Shown piece after piece: positions 19,305 through 25,984 of a DNA stretch of 27,312 nt; position 1 is the stretch's first letter; every line of letters starts with the position of its first letter. Position numbers and translations under genes: made by a program. The stretch is from contig BRYA01000595.1 of assembly GCA_030267965.1 (NCBI GenBank), forward strand, positions 1-27,312, given 5' to 3'. The notes beneath the pieces were generated by a model. That model was given only the letters and a program-made list of their open reading frames with translations, had not been told where the DNA came from and searched no databases. Source of the DNA: Triparma columacea. Lineage: Eukaryota; Sar; Bolidophyceae; Parmales; Triparmaceae.

Positions 19305-21634
19305 ATGGTCGCCTCAGCGATCTTTCTTACTGATTTGAAGGTGTGTATGAATGTGTATGTGTGTGTTTGTGCGTGTGTATGCGTATATAGTGTTTGTAGA
19401 GGGTGAAAATGGAGGCATAAAATGTTTGTTTTGCCCGGGAGGAGGAGATATGAGATATCCAAGATATCTACATCTAATATACTATATATACACAAACATA
19501 CCTATATACATATATACATATACACTAACACATCCCTCCCCACAAACACATGAAACAACAACAGGGGAAGGTAAGATTTGAAGCTGTTTACAATCCATGG
19601 ACACTCGGAAGGATAGACTGAGAGATTTGTGCTCCATTTATACTCCATTTTAGGCTCAAATTAAGTGTGACAAATGTGCAAGTGTGCAAATGCGCAATTC
19701 TGATTCGAAACCATTAGTTTCAATGACTTTCAAAGAGTTTCAAAGGGATACACAACTGTCCAAAGACAACTGGGTATTTGTTAGGGTTATACTGTGGGAA
19801 ATGCATACATACGTACAAACCATACATATACACATATATACATACACACATAACACACAAACCCCCACAAACACACAAACACACACCTCCTACACTCCCC
19901 AAATGAACACACAACCAACACCACCTAACCCCTCCACATCCCCATCCCCATCCCCCTCCACATCCCCCTCACCCCCCCCCAAACAGGTGATCATATCACG
20001 AAACTACCGCGGCGACATTCCCCCCTCCTCCTGTCTCTCTACCTTCTCCAAGTACATCGCAGAGACAGACGACCTAACCCGCCTCCCCATCTTCACTGAC
20101 GATGGTTACACCTACGCCTACATAAAGTACAACAACCTCTACCTCCTCGGCGTGACCAAGCGCAACTCCAACGTCTCCCTCCTCACCATCTACCTCTACC
20201 GCCTGGTCGGGGTCTTCAGGGACTACTTTGGGGAGCTGGAGGACGAGAGCATCAGGGACAACTTCGTAATCATCTACGAACTACTGGATGAAACCATGGA
20301 CCACGGGTACCCGCAGGCGCTGGACAGCAAGATACTTAGGGAGTACATCACGCAGGAGGGGAACAGGATGGAGGTGAGGGAGGGAAGGGGAGAGAGATAT
20401 TTAAGGGGCAAGAGAAAGAGGAGGGAGAGGAGAGGAACGAAAGAAGGAGGGACGGGACAAACCTTGCGACGTTCGTTCGACCTCAAACCAAACCCTCTCA
20501 TCCACCCTCTACTACTACTACTGCTAACTTAATTCGGTAAACCTGCCTCCATCCCCCCCCTCTCAGGTCGTAGCCAAGCCCCCCGTAGCCCTCACAAACG
20601 CCGTGTCCTGGCGTTCCGAGGGCATAAAGCACAAGAAGAACGAGATATTCCTCGACGTCGTCGAGAAGCTCAACCTCCTAGTCGGCGCCAACGGGACGGT
20701 TCTTAGCTCTGAGATTATCGGGGCCGTTAAAATGAAAAGTTTCCTATCTGGTATGCCGGAACTTAAACTCGGACTAAACGACAAGCTAATGTTCGAGGCT
20801 ACCGGGCGCACCCAACAAGCGAAAGGGAAGGCTGTGGAGCTGGAGGATATAAAATTCCACCAGTGCGTGAGGCTGGCGAGGTTCGAGAATGATAGGACTA
20901 TTAGCTTCATACCACCGGATGGGGAATTCGATTTGATGACTTACAGGTGAGGGGAGAGGAACAAGCGGAAGAGTTAAAGGGAGTAACGATGAGCGCGAAG
21001 AGTTAAGGGGAGGGGGAGGGGAGGGAAACGAAACCTAACGTTAGGTTCAAGTCAAAGTTAGCCCCGCAAGCAAACAAAAACCTCAAACATCCCAAACTCA
21101 AACATCCCTCCCTCCCTCCCCTCCCTCCCCCCCCCCCCCCCCCCAACCCCCAAAAGGCTGAACACCCACGTGAAGCCCCTAATCTGGGTCGAGGCCGTGG
21201 TGGAGCCCCACAAGGGTTCCCGCATCGAGTACATGATAAAAACAAAGTCCCAGTTCAAGTCCCGCTCCATCGCCAACAACGTCGAGATCATAATCCCCGT
21301 CCCCACCGACGTCGACTCCCCCTCCTTCAAGTCCTCCGTAGGGACCGTCACGTACCTGCCGGATAGGGACGCTATATGCTGGTCGATCAAACAGTTCCAC
21401 GGATCACGTGAGTACCTTATGAGAGCACACTTCGGACTACCCTCCATAGGCGCAGACGAGATCCGCGAAGGCGCTTGGAAGAAACCGATCTCCGTCAACT
21501 TTGAGATACCGTACTTCACCGTTTCAGGGATTCAAGTTAGGTACCTGAAGATCATTGAGAAATCCGGGTACCAAGCACTGCCGTGGGTTAGGTATATCAC
21601 GCAGGGGGGGAACTACAGCTTGAGGATGGCGTGA
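19305..21634 (+). CDS. AP1M1: AP-1 clathrin adaptor complex mu subunit, 428 aa
   Basis: Five exons: 19305-19340, 19565-19570 (6 nt), 19987-20373, 20567-20946, 21157-21634. Exon 1 gives MVASAIFLTDLK, the micro-exon gives Gly-Lys, and exon 3 resumes with VIISRNYRGD, which together restore the invariant DLKGK-V-x-I-x-RNYRGD start of mu chains. The longin-like domain (about 1-140) includes the highly conserved SIRDNFVIIYELLDE. The C-terminal mu homology domain (about 155-428) keeps the residues expected for YxxPhi cargo binding: Phe171 and Asp173 in IFLDVVE, and Trp413 in PWVRYIT. Length and sequence fit AP-1 (human about 423 aa) better than AP-2. AP-1 sorts cargo at the trans-Golgi network and endosomes with clathrin. 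The ATG at 19684 in the same frame as exon 3 lies in the CA-rich second intron and should not be used. Introns are 224, 416, 193 and 210 bp; the last junction splits an Arg codon. Confidence 0.95.
19565..19570 (+). other. AP1M1: 6-nt micro-exon of the AP-1 mu gene
   Basis: The sequence is ACAG|GGGAAG|GTAAGA, that is a 3' splice site, six nucleotides, and a strong 5' splice site. GGG AAG encodes Gly-Lys, exactly the two residues missing between exon 1 (ending DLK) and exon 3 (starting VIISRN). An ACTAAC branch-like motif lies at 19523-19528. Both flanking junctions are phase 0. Confidence 0.8.
20947..21156 (+). other. AP-1 mu intron 4 with complementary G-rich and C-rich halves
   Basis: The 5' half is purine-rich, with a GGGGAGGGGGAGGGGAGGG run at 21007-21025. 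The 3' half is pyrimidine-rich, with CCCTCCC blocks and a long C-run at about 21107-21146, so the two halves could pair. A perfect 16-bp palindrome AACCTAACGTTAGGTT lies at 21032-21047 and carries CTAAC on both strands. Confidence 0.7.
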
Positions 21635-21781
21635 TTTAAGAGGGGGGAGGGAGAAAGGAAGGAACTTAAGAGCTTTACTTTGGACGTGAAAGGTGGGAAA
21701 GGTTAAGCTTATTTTTTTACACCGAAACATACCCGACGCCTTAACCACGTGAATCCCACCCATCATCCCCCTCCCCACCCA

Positions 21782-21915
21782 TTTCAAAGTTATTTAGTTC
21801 CTCGTTAACCTTTCCATAGCCTCCCTTTACCTTTCCATAGCCTCCGCCTTAGCCACAGGGACACTCCCCCCAGTATCCCCTCCCCTTTCAAAGATACTTA
21901 GTTCCTCGTTAATCT
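21782..21915 (-). repeat. Partial direct duplication at the 3' end of the Cys-rich gene
   Basis: The segment CTTAGTTCCTCGTTAAxC with its TTTCAAAG lead occurs inside the coding end (about 21887-21915) and again downstream (about 21782-21808). A CCTTTCCATAGCCTCC-type block is present twice, at 21808 and 21829, on either side of the stop codon. On the minus strand the coding end (INEELSIFE then EAMER-stop) is thus echoed by a second REAMERLTRNEEL-like reading just after the stop. Confidence 0.65.
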
Positions 21916-22812
21916 GCACGCACATGCACCCCCCAACGCTGGCAGTAAAACAGTCAGCAACACCCTGACAAGACCAAGCCGTGCACCTGGCAATGTCCCC
22001 GGCTTCACCTCCTACGGTTAGTGATATAATGCACGCTACGCACTGGCATGCTGCAGCCATCAACTGTAGGCAGTTGGACGTCCTGATTATTTGGAAGTCC
22101 ACAGGGTCGGGGGAGATTGATAAACGGTTCATTACTGCGATCCGGGTTATGGAAAGGGAGAGGACGGGACAGAGACAACCCTCGAGACAGAGACCGAATG
22201 ATGAACCCTGGCACTTGGGGATGCAGCAATCGTTACCGCAATAACCCTGAATCGTGAAAGGGGGGGGGAGGGAGGAGGGGGGAACGTTCAAAATCCCAGG
22301 TTTTAGAGAGATAGAGAGGAACACCCACAGTACCACGTGTTTGCGCGCACCACAATGGAAACCTTAGTAACCCCCCACACCCCAACCCCCCTACACACAT
22401 ACCTGACAGCATGAGTAGTCCTTCATCCCACCCTCCATAACCTCGAGGTACCTCTTCCTCGTTTGACATGCTGGGAAACCACAGAGTACAAAGGGAGTTA
22501 CTAGACAGCACTTTCCACCTGTTGATGAGGTTAGACTTTTTGAAAACGTTCCTAAAGGGGAGGGTGGGGGGGCGGGGGGGGGGAGGTTATTAGTGTAGTT
22601 TTAGTGTTGGAGTATAATTAGCGTATAATTAGCGTAAAATGAGTGAATTGGAGAGAGTCAAAGAGCTTCGAGGTGGAGACGTTGGTTTTCGCTGAAAAAT
22701 ACTTACTTGTACCCTCGACTGTTATTAAGGACTTATGGATAGATGAACCTGACATAACCTTCTCCTTCTCCGCATCTGTTAGCTCCTCCTTTGAGAAACA
22801 GCAGAACACCAT
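21827..22812 (-). CDS. Cys-rich conserved eukaryotic protein, 224 aa
   Basis: Three exons: 22812-22707, 22551-22403, 22246-21827. Introns are 155 bp (GTAAGT...TTTAG) and 156 bp (GTATGT...TTCAG). Phases agree: an Arg codon is split across junction 1 and junction 2 is phase 0. The protein starts MVFCCFSKEELTDAE, whose Cys pair could be lipidated. Exon 2 contains CCLVTPFVLCGFPAC and MKDYSCCQ. Exon 3 gives GYCGNDCCIPKC, LCLEGCLCPVLSLSITR, SPDPVDFQIIRTSNCLQ, a hydrophobic segment, and VGGCMCVQINEEL. This Cys-pair pattern with an xDPxDxxIIRxxNCLQ core matches a family I remember as widespread in protists and algae, with no established function known to me. It may be membrane-associated. Another in-frame ATG at 22893 exists; 22812 is chosen because the leader between them looks non-coding. 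It is divergent from the ankyrin-MYND gene. Confidence 0.75.
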
Positions 22813-22999
22813 GAAAAAGCAAATGTGATTTGAGGAGCACAGATTTTGGGGTTGGTGTGGGTGGCAGATTTGGTTGGACTCCAATATTAGCACCTACACG
22901 ACACTTCTGCCTAATTGGAGTAGCTTGAAGGCTTTGTTTATCACTTTCACATCGTAATTTGCCGCTATAAACTTACATTCGGGATAGGTTCGCTCAAAA
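22813..22999. promoter_or_regulatory. 187-bp divergent promoter region
   Basis: Separates the starts of the minus-strand Cys-rich gene and the plus-strand ankyrin-MYND gene. It is AT-rich in its right half. No specific element is identified. If the Cys-rich gene begins at 22893 instead, the shared region shrinks to 106 bp. Confidence 0.4.
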
Positions 23000-24151
23000 A
23001 TGGAATCACGATCAGAAGTACAATCGCCACCCAATTCATCAGAGACCACAAATGTGGCAGCGTATAGTTGGGAAGATTTGACAGACAGTCAACGGTTGTG
23101 CTTTGAATGGGCTTTAGACGAAGACTGGGATCACATCAAGGGGTATGCCAAGGAATATGGTCCTGAGGTTTTGTTAGGCGTTTATAGGCAGCATGTTGAT
23201 GAGGGAGGGAATGTAGGTTCAGTCCTCGGATTCGCCTCATATAACCAAAATGTTGAAATGGTCAAGCTTACCTTAGAGGCCGGCTTCGACAACAATGAAG
23301 CCATGTATTTTGCCGCAGATGCATCAATGAAGAATAGTGACAATTCAACAATCTTGAGATTGCTCTTAAAACATGGACTTGACCCTAATATGGACCTACG
23401 AGTCGAAGGGTTTGAGGAAGAACTTTCCACCAACCTGTTGATACTTGCTGCTACTATGGGACACATTGATCAGGCCATAGCTCTTCTCGATCATGGAGCA
23501 AATGTGAACAAGACAATGGTTGAATCTGATGGACATGTTCTTTCACCACTTGCTTTTACTGTCGGTTATGGAGCACACGACATATGCAGGCTATTTCTCA
23601 CGCGTGGTGCTATTCCAACCACCAACGACGTAGATAATGTCTTTTATCATTGCCTCCAAGCGTGCAAAGGAGAAACCCCTAGGCTTAGTAGAGATGTCGC
23701 AATAAAGATGTTCACAACATTTCTTCATCTTGGAAAGCCCGATTCAGACGTAGTTCAAGACGAATTCAATAAAACCCATCCTTCCCATCGAGATCCTACA
23801 ATCACCAACATCACGAAACATTACCTTCAAGGCCGTCCCTTCTGCTGTTTCATTTGCGAGGCTCTAACTGCCAAGGAGCGCGACAAGCTCCTAATGTGTC
23901 CCTGTCGCAACGTCGCCTACTGCTCTCGCTCGTGCCAGGTCAAGCACTGGAAGGAGCACAAGGTGCTATGCACGGGACCGCTGAACGAAAAAGGGGAGAG
24001 TGAGGCAATGGTCAAGAAAAGATCAAAGACAGGGAAGGGAGCGGCGGCGAAAGGAGCGGATGTGGGAGTAGCGGAAGGAGCAGTAGCGGAAGGAGCAGTT
24101 GCGACGGGGAAGAATGGCAAGAAGGGCAAGACTAGGGGTAAGAAGAAGTGA
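23000..24151 (+). CDS. Ankyrin-repeat MYND zinc-finger protein, 383 aa
   Basis: Single exon, ATG at 23000, stop TGA at 24149-24151. Ankyrin-like helix pairs run from about 72 to 205, including ILRLLLKHGLDPN, ATMGHIDQAIALLDHGANVN and GAHDICRLFLTRGAIP. A MYND zinc finger occupies 283-324, with Cys283/Cys286, Cys300/Cys302, Cys308/Cys312, His320/Cys324 and the typical YCSRSCQVKHWKEHK helix. The second Cys pair is spaced CxC, not the usual CxxC. The tail (340-383) is Lys/Ala/Gly-rich with AVAEGAVAxG repeats and a basic end. MYND fingers bind proline-rich peptides and ankyrins are scaffolds, so a protein-interaction role is likely; the partner is unknown. Base composition changes sharply at about 23830: the ankyrin part is AT-richer, while the MYND and tail part is GC-rich. 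Confidence 0.88.
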   Translation: MESRSEVQSPPNSSETTNVAAYSWEDLTDSQRLCFEWALDEDWDHIKGYAKEYGPEVLLGVYRQHVDEGGNVGSVLGFASYNQNVEMVKLTLEAGFDNNEAMYFAADASMKNSDNSTILRLLLKHGLDPNMDLRVEGFEEELSTNLLILAATMGHIDQAIALLDHGANVNKTMVESDGHVLSPLAFTVGYGAHDICRLFLTRGAIPTTNDVDNVFYHCLQACKGETPRLSRDVAIKMFTTFLHLGKPDSDVVQDEFNKTHPSHRDPTITNITKHYLQGRPFCCFICEALTAKERDKLLMCPCRNVAYCSRSCQVKHWKEHKVLCTGPLNEKGESEAMVKKRSKTGKGAAAKGADVGVAEGAVAEGAVATGKNGKKGKTRGKKK

Positions 24152-24312
24152 ATTTTTGACCCTCTTCCTATTCCTCCCTATTCCTCCCTATTCCTCTTCC
24201 TACACCGTATAGATAATGATTCTTTGGAAACCCGAAAACGTTCTTCAATTACCCCCCCTCCCCGTCTCCTCCCCTCCCCCCCCCCCGCCCTAATTTTCCC
24301 TCATCCCGTACC
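24152..24312. other. Pyrimidine-rich spacer
   Basis: Downstream of the ankyrin-MYND stop. It contains three tandem TATTCCTCCC-like units (24168-24199) and C-runs at 24253-24290. Probably the 3'UTR of that gene. No gene seen. Confidence 0.5.
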
Positions 24313-24477
24313 TTAGAATCCCCCGCCCATGGCTCCGTTCATGTTACCGTTCATCCCCATCCCCATCCCCATTCCCATCCCCCCTCCCCCCACATGTGGG
24401 CTTCCCATCCCCATTCCCCCTCCCATCCCTTGTTTGATCACTCCCCCCCCCTGTACCCTTAGGTGAAAGGATTTCCG
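24313..24477 (-). pseudogene. Gly-Met-rich C-terminal reading frame, orphan
   Basis: On the minus strand an open frame ends with TAA at 24313-24315. It reads GGGVIKQGMGGGMGMG, then SPHVGG, alternating Met-Gly, and ends NGNMNGAMGGGF. The regular Met-Gly alternation ending in GGGF looks like a genuine Gly-Met-rich tail, but no upstream domain is attached. The sequence to the right is the truncated BspA-like copy in another frame, whose TAA is at 24459-24461. A possible 3' splice site (GGGTACAG) lies at about 24449-24456. It may be the last exon of a gene cut by that insertion, or chance reading of a CCCATC-type repeat. Confidence 0.3.
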
Positions 24478-25036
24478 CCTGTTACGTACTCTCCGGAGCC
24501 AGAGGTGGTACCACTAGGGCAAGGTATGCATTCTCCGTTTGTGGGGGGTTCCAGAGTTGGTTGGCCGGACCCGAACATGTCAAAAAAATAGCCAACCGAG
24601 ACTTTGCAGAGGTTCCAGACCGTGACGTCCTTGTTGAAGGCAGTTGCGCCATAGAACATATACCTCATGTCAGTGACACTCGAGATACCCCAAATCCCAA
24701 TATTCTGGTTGAAGTCATAAGCGTAACTGCGTTTAATTCAATGCCGAGTGGAGATGTGCGAGATGAGGTTTGCGTGTGTGTGTGTGAATGTTAGAATGAG
24801 AAGCGAGTGTATTACTAAATATAGAATGCAGCCATGATAACACGCAAACCACGAAGACCTCATCTCCAAAGCATCAATAAATACTCACCGGAACATACCA
24901 GGCATGTCAGTGACACTGGAGACATCCCAACTCCCAATATCCTGGTTGGATTTATTACCGTAACTGCGTTTGATTCAATGCCGAGTTGAGATGTGCGAGA
25001 TAAGATTAGATTTGCGTGTGCGTGTGTGAATGTTAG
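24459..25036 (-). pseudogene. Truncated BspA/DUF285-like gene copy
   Basis: Two recognisable exons: 24963-24889 (75 nt, one repeat, QDIGSWDVSSVTDMPGMF) and terminal exon 24726-24459 (repeat with QNIGIWGISSVTDM, then FNKDVTVWNLCKVS, then GECIPCPSGTTSGSGEYV). Their 162-bp intron matches the introns of the larger gene at 25985-27312. To the right, intron-like sequence continues only to about 25036 (GAATGTTAGAA) and then stops matching, so upstream exons and a start are absent. To the left, similarity ends just after GEYV, so the PTAS tail is lost and a new stop is used. One exon has Ser in place of the conserved Phe before NQ. Reading frames are still open, so expression from an unseen promoter is not excluded. 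Confidence 0.75.
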
Positions 25037-25121
25037 AACATGGGGCGAACCTCGCGAAACATGGCCCCAACGACCCAACGGCTCTTGTAACCGCCCACCA
25101 CCGACGCCATCTTCTTCAGCG

Positions 25122-25568
25122 ATCTCTGGGTATTAAATTTAAAGCAACAAATTGTTGCTTAATAAAAGTTCAGATTTGGCGTTTTGTTGCTTATCTGAAT
25201 GTTGGTCAGCAGGGGTGCGTTGCTTAACCTGTTTGCTTCCGTCACTAACATGCAGTCTTTTTTCAGTGGGCGGAGGGGGTAGGGGGGGACACCAGGGTGA
25301 ACTTCAACAAGGAGAATGAGCGTAACAAACAGAGGCAGACGTCGCAAGCGCCGGTGTTCTCGTGGTTCGTTCGCGCAGGAGGCAGAGGCGCAGTCCGACA
25401 CAGGCGACGAGATGGATGAGTGAGCAGAGTACGTCTAGGGAGAGGGGGTGCGTGGTTGGGGGGGAGAGCGTTGCTTGATTGAACCTTCATTTTTACAGGC
25501 TGTTGCTTAATTTCGTTGCTTAATTGAGCCTTCAACGAAATGGGCTCTGTTGCTTATTACCCAGAGAT
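25122..25568. mobile_element. Possible small element with imperfect terminal inverted repeats
   Basis: The left end (25122-25149) and the inverse of the right end (25568-25548) both read ATCTCTGGGTA...AAGCAACA; the left copy has seven extra bases. Seven copies of GTTGCTTR occur inside (25154, 25186, 25219, 25470, 25502, 25515, 25549). There is an AAGCAACA-AAT-TGTTGCTT hairpin at 25143-25161 and a 9-bp-arm hairpin at 25510-25541. No transposase is seen; the middle part is GC-rich with a splice-acceptor-like TTTTTTCAG ending at 25266. I could not define a target-site duplication. A MITE-like element is the best reading, but a gene remnant with repeated motifs is possible. Confidence 0.4.
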
Positions 25569-25741
25569 TACTGTTAACTATTCCCCGATGAGTGTTTGAT
25601 GGAGGCGGTAACGATAGTCGATTGCAATAAACAAGTATAATACTGTATGTTTTCTGACCAATAATCTGATCTTGCTTACTTCCAATTACCTTGGTTCAGC
25701 CAGGTGAGTTGTCCTAAATACAGCCATTGCTGTAACTCACT

Positions 25742-25773
<32 letters not shown>

Positions 25774-25984
25774 TGCACGATTACGTTGTTTTCCCCAAGC
25801 GTACTTCCCAGGATTTCCGCGTATCTTAGTTCCGTAAAACACAATCATACGCGTAATCGTTTTTAACGTCGGACATTCCCTTAATGTCGTGCGACGATAC
25901 CCCATAAGAGTGACCACAGCAGTGACCCTCTTATCATCAGCTACGTTACCTTCGTTCATTACGGTGAACGACAGTCAGACGTGA
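25569..25984. other. Spacer with CT microsatellite
   Basis: No gene recognised. It contains 13 TC dinucleotides at 25742-25767. A minus-strand open frame of 81 codons at 25714-25959 partly encodes the microsatellite as Glu-Arg repeats and has no recognisable domain. The right end abuts the stop codon of the BspA-like gene, so its 3'UTR lies here. Confidence 0.5.

Noticed and set aside
19684..19986. N-terminal extension of AP-1 mu starting at the ATG at 19684
   Set aside because: It encodes CA-repeat Thr/His/Tyr and Ser/Pro low complexity inside intron 2; the conserved mu N-terminus is supplied by exons 19305-19340 and 19565-19570.
25030..25227. Plus-strand peptide resembling an ankyrin fragment (LEHGANL)
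   Set aside because: Only one short match of seven residues, no second helix, and it begins inside intron-derived sequence of the BspA copy; kept only as a curiosity.
25742..25767. CT run as a possible CRISPR-like or regulatory array
   Set aside because: Simple dinucleotide microsatellite with no spacers; no CRISPR array expected or seen in this eukaryotic sequence.
25714..25959. 81-codon minus-strand frame beside the CT microsatellite
   Set aside because: Part of it is Glu-Arg coded by the microsatellite; no domain, no splice context, no homology recognised.
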